A stretch of 35,191 bases of DNA from Bacteroidota bacterium. GTDB lineage: Bacteria; Bacteroidota; Bacteroidia; SXHM01. Location: positions 68,464 to 103,654 of the forward strand of contig CANKAM010000009.1 of assembly GCA_947479755.1 (NCBI GenBank), read 5' to 3'. How positions within the stretch are numbered: the first letter of the stretch is position 1; each line of letters opens with the position of its first letter. A program made the position numbers and the translations under genes. Positions 8,864 to 16,972 of the stretch are shown one piece after another. A model generated the notes under the pieces. It did no database searches and was not told where the DNA came from. It saw only the letters and a program-made list of their open reading frames with translations.

Positions 8864-8958
8864 CGTCATTGCGAGGGTTTTTCACCCGAAGCAATCTGTT
8901 ATAAATTGTGAGATTTTTGCCTGCGGCAAAGAGAGTAGTTCCTTCGCTCGCAATGACG
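8864..8958. repeat. MITE/REP-like element with 12-bp terminal inverted repeats
   Basis: CGTCATTGCGAG at 8864-8875 is repeated in inverted orientation as CTCGCAATGACG at 8947-8958. The interior carries GAAGCAATCT, and a second small hairpin with TTTGCC/GGCAAA arms (8916-8930). I recognise the GTCATTGCGAG...GAAGCAATCT pattern from many bacterial genomes, where it occurs as a dispersed non-coding repeat. No coding capacity is visible. It sits between the stop of hppD and the terminator of the convergent PKD gene, as such elements often do. Confidence 0.75.
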
Positions 8959-8996
8959 AAAAAAAAGAAAGGGCGGACATTTCTGCCCACCCTTTC
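8959..8996 (-). terminator. Rho-independent terminator of the PKD/T9SS gene
   Basis: Read on the minus strand, a hairpin with arms GAAAGGGTGGGCAG and its near-complement (8967-8996, two mismatches, small AT-rich loop) is followed by eight T residues (8959-8966). It lies 23 bases past the stop of the minus-strand gene ending at 9020. The run of A before the hairpin on the plus strand gives much weaker support for bidirectional use. Confidence 0.8.
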
Positions 8997-9019
8997 TAAC
9001 ACACAACACAAACAGTATT

Positions 9020-11545
9020 CTATTCGGTCTTCACCAACTTCTTAGAAATCTTCAATGAACCATCTGTTGACTGAATGTTCAGTGTATAAATTCCTGCACT
9101 AAGGCTTGCTGTTTGTAAAGCAACCTGTGTTTTTCCTGAAGGAATTGTTACCAAACGACTGTCGGCCATTCTTCCTGCAACATCATAAATATTGAAGTTT
9201 AATTGCAGATTAGCCTCAGACGAAACTTGTATAAACATTTCGTTTGCCGAAGGGTTAGGGAACACATTTCCGAAACCAAGTTTTGCAGCTTCAACGGCTG
9301 AACCGATTCCGGTGGTAACTTCGGTTTCGTTCACAAAAATTTCGATGTTATCAATACTTGGCTCCTGAGCACCGATTGTTACGATTGCAGGTGTAGTTAA
9401 TAATCCTGCAACCTCGGCCCATATCTGGTAAGTACCATAAGGAACACCATCAAATTCAAAGTGGCCTTGAGCATCAGAGTAGGTATAAGCCACCGGATAG
9501 TTATTCATATCCAACAGCATTACCTGTACATCAGCAAGTGGATCACCCGGACCTTCTGTTTTGTTTGCACCTTGTGTTACATCACCACCGATGAAACCCG
9601 GACCACCTTGGTTTGCACCTGCAATCAGCCAGATGTCAACTCCGCTGGTATTTGCATTCACGTTAACCTGTGCGGCATAATTCCAGAAGAGAGAATTTCC
9701 GTAATAAGTAGGCAGGAAATTCCAGTAGTAAGATGAGTTTTGTGTCAACGCTGCTTTAATCAGATACTGACCGGCAGGAACCTGACAGAAGCTATACCAT
9801 CCGCTTGAGTCAACGTTTGTAGCCTGCACTGCCACCAGCATATTGGTATTCTGATCATAAGTAATCAGGTAAACAATAGCTACATCGGCAGGCAGGTTGG
9901 GAGTTCCAAGAAATACCTGGCCGCTGATGCAATAGTCAAACGTATTGTTGCCACCTATAATTACTGCCTCGCAGTATGAGTTCTGGCAACCTGTTGCAGG
10001 GTCGCTGACAAATACACACACCTGATAAGTTCCGGCTGAAAGCGCTACACTTATTGTTTGTCCCTGATAAGTTGTTCCGTTTATATTCCATGTATATTGT
10101 GCAGAGTTGCTTCCGGCACCATATGCGCTGAAAACACTTGCTCCACCAGGAACTGAATAGTATTGGTACCATACCTGACATGGATTGGTGTTTGTACTAT
10201 CTACAACCACCTGCTGGCAATAAGTATCTCCACAGGTGTTAAAGAAATCACCTACCTGCAGGCAAACATTATAAACTCCGGGGTTAGCATATTGATGAGT
10301 TGGATATTGGTCATTTGAAGTTGTTCCATCACCAAAATCCCATAACCAGTAACCAATATTGCCTGATGAATTATCAATAAACACAAGGGTTCCTGAACTA
10401 TCAACAGGGAAGAAGTATGCCTGACATCCTCCTGTATTATTACCCTGAACGGTTTCGCAATACGTGTTGGAGCAGTTGCCTGAAATAATAGTTAAGCAAA
10501 CAGTGTGTGCGCTATCGTCAATAAAATAATGGATAGGGTTTTCAAGAGTTGATGTTGAGCCATCACCAAAATCCCATAAATAGGTAGCATTTTGTGAACC
10601 CGAACTGTAGTTCGTGAACTGAAATCCCGATAATCCATTAGGATTGCTCACTGTATTCCAGCTATAATATGCATAGCAGTCATTGCTTCCATCGGTTACA
10701 TATACATTCTCGCAGTAGGCCGAATTGCAGTTGTTTACCGTGAGGCATACAACGTAATACCCTGTATCGCTGTAAGTATGTACAGGATTTTGCTCTGTTG
10801 AAGAACTTCCGTCACCAAAATCCCAGTACCATGAGGTTACGTTGCTGTTTGAGTAGCCATAAAAGTATTGAGTGAGGTAGTTAACACTGTCGCGCATATA
10901 GTAGAATGTGGCATCGCATCCGCTGCCGATGTTAGAGCCAACTGAGTCGCATGAACCGGCAGTGCAGCCTAAGAAGGTATTATATATCGTGAGGCAAACC
11001 AGGTAAGGTCCTGTTCCATTATAGCTATGGGTAGGGTATTGTCCTGTTCCGGTGCTTCCGTCTCCAAAATCCCACGTATAGTTTGTGCCACTGTTAGTGT
11101 CACCGTTTGCATAAAACTGGTAATTGGCAGTTCCGGGCGTTGTTCCCCATGTAAAAGAAGGGTCGCAGGTGTTTCCGTTGGAGGTGCAAACGTAAAAATC
11201 ATGATACCCGTTGTTTACCATTCCCTGATTATTATTGATGAGGGTATCTAAGTATTGCTGAAGACAATCCCAGGTGTAAACAGTATAGGCCACATTGGGA
11301 CCTATTACGCTACCGCCCGGAATGTAAAAACTGTAATACCCATTGGCATCGGTAGTATCACATGCACTGTAGGAAAACTGATTGCTTGAATCGGTTGATA
11401 CGCAAACGTACCACCCTGCGGCAGGTGATCCGCTGCCATTGTCATAAATGTACCCCTCAATGAGCATTGCATTGGGATCGGGCTGCGCATAGCTGCAGCA
11501 AAAAGCTGCAAAAACTATGGCAATTGTTGAAAGTAATTTTTTCAT
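9020..11545 (-). CDS. secreted multi-PKD protein with T9SS type A sorting domain
   Basis: This 841-residue protein has a signal peptide (MKKLLSTIAIVFAAFCCSYA, cleavage before QPDP). Residues about 27-120 form a carboxypeptidase-regulatory-like beta domain. Four PKD domains carry WDFGDG at residues 158, 241, 324 and 402, followed by a fifth degenerate repeat (YTWNINGTT near 484). Each repeat also holds four conserved cysteines. Two further carboxypeptidase-regulatory/SdrD-B-like domains follow (about 537-640 and 645-745). The C-terminal 80 residues (FGNVFPNPSANEMFIQV ... GIYTLNIQS ... KKLVKTE) are a type A T9SS sorting domain, so the protein is probably exported and anchored on or released from the cell surface. 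No enzyme domain is visible; an adhesin or structural role is inferred. A candidate promoter lies at 11633-11664. Confidence 0.93.
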   Translation of the reverse strand: MKKLLSTIAIVFAAFCCSYAQPDPNAMLIEGYIYDNGSGSPAAGWYVCVSTDSSNQFSYSACDTTDANGYYSFYIPGGSVIGPNVAYTVYTWDCLQQYLDTLINNNQGMVNNGYHDFYVCTSNGNTCDPSFTWGTTPGTANYQFYANGDTNSGTNYTWDFGDGSTGTGQYPTHSYNGTGPYLVCLTIYNTFLGCTAGSCDSVGSNIGSGCDATFYYMRDSVNYLTQYFYGYSNSNVTSWYWDFGDGSSSTEQNPVHTYSDTGYYVVCLTVNNCNSAYCENVYVTDGSNDCYAYYSWNTVSNPNGLSGFQFTNYSSGSQNATYLWDFGDGSTSTLENPIHYFIDDSAHTVCLTIISGNCSNTYCETVQGNNTGGCQAYFFPVDSSGTLVFIDNSSGNIGYWLWDFGDGTTSNDQYPTHQYANPGVYNVCLQVGDFFNTCGDTYCQQVVVDSTNTNPCQVWYQYYSVPGGASVFSAYGAGSNSAQYTWNINGTTYQGQTISVALSAGTYQVCVFVSDPATGCQNSYCEAVIIGGNNTFDYCISGQVFLGTPNLPADVAIVYLITYDQNTNMLVAVQATNVDSSGWYSFCQVPAGQYLIKAALTQNSSYYWNFLPTYYGNSLFWNYAAQVNVNANTSGVDIWLIAGANQGGPGFIGGDVTQGANKTEGPGDPLADVQVMLLDMNNYPVAYTYSDAQGHFEFDGVPYGTYQIWAEVAGLLTTPAIVTIGAQEPSIDNIEIFVNETEVTTGIGSAVEAAKLGFGNVFPNPSANEMFIQVSSEANLQLNFNIYDVAGRMADSRLVTIPSGKTQVALQTASLSAGIYTLNIQSTDGSLKISKKLVKTE

Positions 11546-11576
11546 TTTTTTATTGTTTTGGTTTTTTATTTAATTG

Positions 11577-11620
11577 CCCTTCGACTATCCTTCGACTACG
11601 CTCAGGACAGGCTGGTGACG
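11577..11620. repeat. dispersed CCTTCGACTACGCTCAGG-type repeat
   Basis: The sequence contains CCTTCGACT twice in tandem (11578-11586 and 11589-11597), the second continuing as ACGCTCAGGACAGGCTGGTGAC. A second copy of the family (CCTTCGACTAAGCTCAGGGTGACA) occurs at 24366-24389. I recognise this as a common dispersed intergenic repeat in Bacteroidota. It sits in the presumed 5' untranslated leader of the PKD gene, between the promoter-like elements and the start codon. Confidence 0.65.
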
Positions 11621-11632
11621 TTATTTACGGTG

Positions 11633-11664
11633 CAAATATGGGGGTGCTTATAAGTATGTGCAAC
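11633..11664 (-). promoter_or_regulatory. candidate promoter of the PKD/T9SS gene
   Basis: On the minus strand, GTTG (11661-11664) and CATATTTG (11633-11640) match the Bacteroidota -33 (TTTG/TTG) and -7 (TAnnTTTG, 7 of 8) elements with a 20-base spacer. The start codon is at 11545, giving a leader of roughly 80 bases that contains the dispersed repeat. The stretch from 11665 to about 11868 shows no other feature that I can support. Confidence 0.45.
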
Positions 11665-11869
11665 TCGAATTTACGGATTTCTTACACATACAGATACTCC
11701 TTTTAATAACAATTTGAATATAAATAACCCTTTTTAAAGAGCAATAAAGGCTTCTGTTTGTTACACACTCAGTATCTATTTCCCATGTAAAAATAAGTTG
11801 CTTTCTGTTTTGGCAAGGTCTATACTTGCTTTGTTGAACTTTTAAAACATCAAAATCTGATAAAATCGT

Positions 11870-12120
11870 TGAAAAGGACACTATTTACCTCAAAAAGTAC
11901 TCCTTTCAGAGGTGCGGAGGCTCCTTTTAGAGGTGCGGAGGCTCCTTTTAGAGGTGCGGGGGCTCCTTTTAGAGGTGCGGGGGCTCCTTTTAGAAGTGCG
12001 GAGTATACTTTTTTAGGTAGCGGCAACCCTTTTTCGGGTAAAAGCACTCCTCTCTGAAGTACGAACAATCCCTTTGCAGGTGGGACTGAATTTTTAGGAG
12101 ATGCAAGCAGTTCTGGAGAT
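11870..12120. repeat. 21-bp minisatellite with degenerate flanks
   Basis: Four near-identical 21-base units run from 11911 to 11994, with consensus GGTGCGGAGGCTCCTTTTAG plus A. Units 1-2 and 3-4 differ only at one A/G position. A fifth, diverged unit follows, and degenerate units of about the same length extend on both sides to roughly 11870 and 12120. The unit is seven codons long, so it reads as heptads on both strands: GAEAPFR on plus and PLKGASA or PLKGAPA on minus. Divergence increases away from the centre, as expected for a tandem array expanding by slippage. I annotate it as a repeat and not as a gene. It lies directly upstream of the promoter of the CocE hydrolase. Confidence 0.8.
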
Positions 12121-12152
12121 AAATAATTCTGAAAATCAGTTTCATAATATCC

Positions 12153-12160
12153 TACTTTTG
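12153..12160 (+). promoter_or_regulatory. Bacteroidota -7 element upstream of the CocE hydrolase
   Basis: TACTTTTG exactly matches the TAnnTTTG consensus and lies 26 bases before the ATG at 12187. No convincing -33 TTTG is seen at the expected distance. The flanking degenerate 21-bp repeat ends about 30 bases upstream. Confidence 0.45.
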
Positions 12161-12186
12161 CGCCCTTCCAAATTATTCCCTTAACC

Positions 12187-14100
12187 ATGTTCCGCTATCT
12201 CCTCGCACTACTTTGTCTTTTCATTTGCACAACTTCCTTCGCCCAGAAAAAAACAGATTATAAAGCCAGTGATGTTTCAACTGTTTCTCCTGCGCCTTAC
12301 GATTACAAATCGCAGAAACAATTTAAACATTACACCTACTCATCGTTTTACCTTACCATGCGCGATGGCAATAAAATTGCCGTTGAGGTTTACCTGCCTA
12401 AAGGATTAAAAGAAGGCGAAAAAATTCCGACCATCATGCACCAAACACGCTACTGGCGTTCGTTTCAGTTGCGCTGGCCTTACAAGTGGCTTACTAAAAT
12501 AAATATGGTGGAACCGCTTTATACCTTTATGATGCAGTTTGTGCGCAACGGCTATGCAGTGGTAAATGTGGATACCCGCGGCTCGGGTGCCAGCTTCGGA
12601 AGCATACCGCATCCCTGGACAAAAGATGAAGTACAGGACGGCTACGAAATTGCCGACTGGATTATAAAACAAGATTGGAGTAACGGCAAAATAGGTGCTT
12701 CGGGCGCATCATACAGCGGAACAACTTCTGAGTTTTTGCTTACCACCAAACATCCGAATGTAAAAGCGGTGGTGAATTTATTTTCGCTCTTTGATGTGTA
12801 TACCGACAATGCGTTTCCCGGAGGAGTTCACAACCGCTGGTTCACTTCGGTGTGGGGTTATGCCAACAGTAAATTGGATAAAAACGAATTGCCCACAAAA
12901 AATAAAAAAGTATTGGCGGCCGTAAAAGGCGTTAGTCCTGTGCAGGGCAAAGAAGGAAAAAAATTATTTCCTCAAGCCATTGCCAGTCATGCAGGAAATC
13001 TGAATGTAAACGATGGAGCAATGACCATTTCGTTTCGTGATGATGTGGCAAAAGTGGGCGGTGTGCAGTCAGATGATTTTAGTCCGCATACCTTTATGCA
13101 ACAGGAAAATGAATCAGGTGCACCTGTTTACAGCTACAGCGGCTGGAGCGATGGTGCTTATCAGCACGCTGCCGTTAAGCGTTTTTTAAATCTCACCAAT
13201 CCCAACAACAAGTTGCTGTTGGGCCCCTGGGAGCATGGCGGGAATTACAATACAAGCCCTGCCAATCCGGGTGCATCAGGCTTTGACCATTTGGGCGAAA
13301 TCATAAAATTCTTTGACTTTCACCTGAAAGGAATTCAGAACGGAATTGATAAAGAACCGCGCATCCACTACTTTACCATGGGCGAAGAAAAATGGAAAAG
13401 CTCGGATATATGGCCACCGCGTGCGGAAACCACCACTTTGTTTCTAGGCGGGAACAAAATGCTGACACGCAGAACCGACCTGAGAACTAAATCAATAAAC
13501 AGCATACGCGAGTACGAGTATGAAACGTATCAGGTAGATACCACCGTTGGCACAGGCCCCGATTCGCGTTGGCGTTCCGTTGCCGGTCAGTTGAAAACAC
13601 CAAAAGTTTATCCCGATCGCACCAAGCGCGACAGCGCATTATTAGTTTACAATACCATTGAACTCAGCAGCGATGTAGAAGTGAGCGGACATGCCATCAT
13701 TGATTTATTTGTAAGCTCTAATGAAACCGATGGTTGCTTTTTTGTTTACCTTGAAGATGTGGATGAGAACGGAAATGTACACTATGTTACAGAAGGATTG
13801 TTTCGGGCAGTGCACCGCAAACTAAGCACCGAAGCTCAGCCTTACAAAGATGTTGTTCCTTACCACACCTTTCTTAAAAAAGATGCACAACCCTTGGTTC
13901 CAAATGAAGTTGCCGAGTTGAAGTTTGATTTGCTGCCTGTCTCTTATTTATTCAAGAAAGGACATAAAATCCGCATTGCCATTTCGGGTGCCGATGCCGA
14001 CCATTTTCGTCCTATGACCAACAGTCAGCCATTAATTAAAGTGTGGCATACGGAGCAGTATCCTTCGCGTATTGAATTGCCGGTTGTAGAGAGTCGATAG
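12187..14100 (+). CDS. CocE/NonD family alpha/beta hydrolase (X-Pro peptidase-like)
   Basis: This 637-residue protein starts with a signal peptide (MFRYLLALLCLFICTTSFA). The alpha/beta hydrolase domain opens with MRDGNKIAVEVYLP and has VNVDTRGSGAS near 126-136. The nucleophile motif GASYSG holds Ser175, Asp322 lies in SGWSDGAY, and His350 lies in GPWEHGG, completing a Ser-Asp-His triad. The C-terminal third (from about 490, with VSGHAIIDLFVSSNETDGCFFVYLEDV) is the jelly-roll PepX C-terminal domain. The family includes cocaine esterase, glutaryl-7-ACA acylase and Xaa-Pro dipeptidyl-peptidases. The substrate cannot be told here, but secretion suggests peptide or ester scavenging in the periplasm. 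An exact -7 element precedes the gene. Confidence 0.92.
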   Translation: MFRYLLALLCLFICTTSFAQKKTDYKASDVSTVSPAPYDYKSQKQFKHYTYSSFYLTMRDGNKIAVEVYLPKGLKEGEKIPTIMHQTRYWRSFQLRWPYKWLTKINMVEPLYTFMMQFVRNGYAVVNVDTRGSGASFGSIPHPWTKDEVQDGYEIADWIIKQDWSNGKIGASGASYSGTTSEFLLTTKHPNVKAVVNLFSLFDVYTDNAFPGGVHNRWFTSVWGYANSKLDKNELPTKNKKVLAAVKGVSPVQGKEGKKLFPQAIASHAGNLNVNDGAMTISFRDDVAKVGGVQSDDFSPHTFMQQENESGAPVYSYSGWSDGAYQHAAVKRFLNLTNPNNKLLLGPWEHGGNYNTSPANPGASGFDHLGEIIKFFDFHLKGIQNGIDKEPRIHYFTMGEEKWKSSDIWPPRAETTTLFLGGNKMLTRRTDLRTKSINSIREYEYETYQVDTTVGTGPDSRWRSVAGQLKTPKVYPDRTKRDSALLVYNTIELSSDVEVSGHAIIDLFVSSNETDGCFFVYLEDVDENGNVHYVTEGLFRAVHRKLSTEAQPYKDVVPYHTFLKKDAQPLVPNEVAELKFDLLPVSYLFKKGHKIRIAISGADADHFRPMTNSQPLIKVWHTEQYPSRIELPVVESR

Positions 14101-14115
14101 TCAACAGACCATAGA

Positions 14116-14256
14116 CTACTTCACAATAAAATAAGCCAGGGCTAACCAAATCAGACCTTTTATTAGGAAGAAAAGAAAACCAACAAAGCCAATGCGCTTC
14201 AGCCACAGTTTTAGTTGTATTCGTTTTTTATTTTTCTCTTCCTCATCCAATATCAT
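14116..14256 (-). CDS. 46-residue membrane protein
   Basis: This small gene lies in the 309-base gap between the hydrolase and the TonB receptor, on the opposite strand. The product starts MILDEEEKNKKRIQLKLWLK, a charged amphipathic start. It continues RIGFVGFLFFLIKGLIWLAL and AYFIVK, one long hydrophobic segment (about residues 22-45). The pattern KRIGFxGFLFFLIKGLxWL resembles small conserved inner-membrane proteins I recall from Bacteroidota, but I cannot name a family. An upstream minus-strand frame, open from 14378, ends in EVKNAVETMESNKFAP with a TGA (14253-14255) that overlaps this ATG as ATGA, which hints at translational coupling. The only conventional starts of that frame are a GTG at 14322-14324 and a late ATG. 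Function is unknown. Confidence 0.62.
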   Translation of the reverse strand: MILDEEEKNKKRIQLKLWLKRIGFVGFLFFLIKGLIWLALAYFIVK

Positions 14257-14409
14257 GGAGCAAATTTATTGCTTTCCATGGTTTCAACAGCATTTTTAAC
14301 TTCCTGATTCTTGCAGTTTTCCACCGCTGTTTTCTGCCCGATTACCGACTTAATTATATTTTGATAAATTCGCCCCGTTCAATAACATATTTAATCTATA
14401 AATATCCAT

Positions 14410-16953
14410 ATGAAGCGTCACTACTCACTCATTTTTTCGGCAGCATTTTTATTTATTTGCCAACTTACTTTTGCACAGGGAACAGGAACTCTGAAAGGAG
14501 TAATTACCGACACCAAAACCGGTGAAACATTAATTGGTGCAAGCGTTACTCTTGAAAACGATAAAGCCAAAGGATCAGCAGCAGATTTTAACGGAAACTA
14601 TTCACTCACCCTTCCGGCAGGACAACACAAAATTGCTATTTCATTTACCGGCTACAACACCAAAACAAAAGAAGTAACCATTACAGCAGGACAAACCACA
14701 ACCGAAAACTTTGATTTAACTGTAACAGCAAAAGAGCTGGGAGCAGTAGTAGTATCAGCAGGAAAATTTGAACAGAAAGTTGAAGACCTTACCGTATCAG
14801 TGGAAATTATAAGCGCAGACCTGGTTGCCAACAAAGGAACCACCAGCGTTGAGACCGCAATTAACCAAACACCCGGAGTGCAGATTATTGACAGCGAGCC
14901 GCAAATTCGCGGTGGCAGTGGTTATAGTTTTGGAGCTGGTAGCCGTGTAGCTGTTTTGGTTGACGACCTTCCTATGATGAGTGGTGATGCCGGCCGACCA
15001 AGTTGGGGCTTTATTCCTGTAGAAAATCTGGAGCAGATTGAGGTAATAAAAGGAGCATCATCCGTTCTTTATGGTTCTGCAGCACTTAGCGGAATGATTA
15101 ATATCAGAACAGCTTATCCAAAAGATACACCGCAAACTAAAATTACTTTATTGTTTGGAATGTATGACACACCAAAACGTAAAGAAACCAAATGGTGGGA
15201 AGGGATGAACCCATTGATGGCAAACCTGAATTTCTTCCACTCACGTAAAATCGGAAACTTTGATTTAGTTATCGGTGGAAATTTGCTTGCAGATGACGGA
15301 CATGTTGGTCCCGGAAAAGAGGCCTACATTGGTGCTAATGGAGAAGACAGCGTAAGCCTAGGTTCAACCGTTTATAAGCCTTATGCAAAGTCTACTGCAT
15401 TCAGCAATGTAGCAAAAGAACAAGGGTTATATAACAAACGCTTTAGAATAAATACACAATTACGTTGGCGCTCAAAAAAACACGTTGGGCTGGCTTATGG
15501 TATTAACGTAAACTTCTCTAAAGGAATTTCTAAAGGTGCTTTGCTTTGGGAAAGCTACACTACTGGAATTTACCGCCCTTTCCCGGGTTCTGATACCCGC
15601 ACCGACCAGATTACTTATAATATTGACCCTTATATTACCTACTACGGCCGCATCAATGGAAACCGCAGCACGCTGCGCACCCGTATGTTTCACCAAAACA
15701 ACGCAAACACCAATAATCAGGCAAACAAAAGCACCTTATATTATGGTGAATACCAATTTCAGCGCAAGGTTAAAAGCATGAACGACCTTTTATTTACAAC
15801 CGGTTTAATGGGTACCTACAGCTCAGGGCAAGCGCAATTGTATGCAGGTATAGACCCGAGCGGGAAAAACTCCTATATAAATGCGGCAGCATATTTACAG
15901 ATTGATAAAAAATTCTGGAAAAAATTGAACCTTGTTATTGGTGGCCGTTATGAATTTTTTCAGGTTAACCAAAGCAAAAAACAAGGGGTGCCTGTATTCC
16001 GCATGGGCTTGAGTCTTCCGGTTGCACAAGCAACTTTCATCAGAACTTCTTTTGGTCAGGGCTTCCGTTTCCCAACTATTGCTGAGCGTTTTATACGCAC
16101 CAACGTTGGGGGTATCAACATTTTTCCAAATGCTAATATAGAACCTGAAAAAGCATGGAATGCAGAGATTGGAATTAAGCAGGGAATTAAAATCGGCAAG
16201 TTCTATGGCTACTTAGACATTGCAGGTTTCTGGCAACAATACTACAATACGGTTGAGTTTACATTTAATAAATGGGATACACTTCCGGGCTTCCAGAACA
16301 TTGCCAACAACCTTGGCTTTAAATCAGTAAACACCGGAAACACACGTGTTGTGGGAGTTGACGTATCTGTATTGGGACAAGGCAAATTTACCGAACACTT
16401 CGGAGTCAACATCCTTGCAGGTTATACTTACACACTTCCTCAAACGCTTAACCCCGACAAGGCTTATAATGCTCAATCTCCGGACTCTGCTTACCAAGCT
16501 GTTGCAGGAGCCCTGTCTTATAATACATCAAGTTTAGACCCAACAAACAATATTTTAAAATACCGCTTCCAGCACTTGGTAAAATTGGATGTTGAGTTTA
16601 ATGTGTACGGTGTTCAGTTAGGTATCAGCTACCGCTACAACAGCTTTATGCAAAATGCAGACAAAATATTTTACGATTTGGATGCAGGAGTTATTCCAAC
16701 AGCTCTAAAAGGCATCGGACTAATAGAGGCAAGAGAGGATAATGTTGACCGTGATAATCCAGAATGGACATTAAATGATCCTGCAAAAAAACCAGGAATT
16801 TCAATTGTTGATTTACGTGTAGCTTATTCTATTAAAAAGACTCATAAACTTGCTGTGATTGTAAACAACCTTTTCAATGTAGAATATGCACTCCGCCCTT
16901 TAAACATCAACCCGATGAGAATGTATAATTTACAATACACACTTGCTTTCTAA
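14410..16953 (+). CDS. TonB-dependent outer-membrane receptor with carboxypeptidase-regulatory N-domain
   Basis: The protein has 847 residues and a signal peptide (MKRHYSLIFSAAFLFICQLTFA). Residues about 25-110 form a carboxypeptidase-regulatory-like domain (GTLKGVITDTKTGETLIGAS). The plug domain follows, about 115-230, with ETAINQTPGVQI, IRGGSGYSFGAGSRVAVLVDD and EVIKGASSVLYGSAALSGMIN. The rest is a beta barrel ending with an aromatic residue (LQYTLAF). Such receptors import substrates such as siderophores, cobalamin, oligosaccharides or metals using TonB energy. No SusD partner lies next to it, so a polysaccharide-utilisation role is unlikely. Glutamate dehydrogenase starts 19 bases downstream. 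A -7-like TAAATTCG is at 14365-14372. The substrate is not predictable. Confidence 0.93.
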   Translation: MKRHYSLIFSAAFLFICQLTFAQGTGTLKGVITDTKTGETLIGASVTLENDKAKGSAADFNGNYSLTLPAGQHKIAISFTGYNTKTKEVTITAGQTTTENFDLTVTAKELGAVVVSAGKFEQKVEDLTVSVEIISADLVANKGTTSVETAINQTPGVQIIDSEPQIRGGSGYSFGAGSRVAVLVDDLPMMSGDAGRPSWGFIPVENLEQIEVIKGASSVLYGSAALSGMINIRTAYPKDTPQTKITLLFGMYDTPKRKETKWWEGMNPLMANLNFFHSRKIGNFDLVIGGNLLADDGHVGPGKEAYIGANGEDSVSLGSTVYKPYAKSTAFSNVAKEQGLYNKRFRINTQLRWRSKKHVGLAYGINVNFSKGISKGALLWESYTTGIYRPFPGSDTRTDQITYNIDPYITYYGRINGNRSTLRTRMFHQNNANTNNQANKSTLYYGEYQFQRKVKSMNDLLFTTGLMGTYSSGQAQLYAGIDPSGKNSYINAAAYLQIDKKFWKKLNLVIGGRYEFFQVNQSKKQGVPVFRMGLSLPVAQATFIRTSFGQGFRFPTIAERFIRTNVGGINIFPNANIEPEKAWNAEIGIKQGIKIGKFYGYLDIAGFWQQYYNTVEFTFNKWDTLPGFQNIANNLGFKSVNTGNTRVVGVDVSVLGQGKFTEHFGVNILAGYTYTLPQTLNPDKAYNAQSPDSAYQAVAGALSYNTSSLDPTNNILKYRFQHLVKLDVEFNVYGVQLGISYRYNSFMQNADKIFYDLDAGVIPTALKGIGLIEAREDNVDRDNPEWTLNDPAKKPGISIVDLRVAYSIKKTHKLAVIVNNLFNVEYALRPLNINPMRMYNLQYTLAF

Positions 16954-16972
16954 TAACAACTAAAAATATAAA

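Noticed and set aside
11869-12057. 62-codon plus-strand frame with GAEAPFR heptads
   Set aside because: It has a TTG start, no ribosome binding site, and the pattern continues beyond the stop, so the periodicity comes from the DNA repeat.
11850-12188. 112-codon minus-strand frame with PLKGAxA heptads as a gene
   Set aside because: It lies almost entirely in the 21-bp minisatellite, its ATG overlaps the start of the hydrolase signal peptide, and an exact promoter element for that gene lies within it. Kept as a repeat only.
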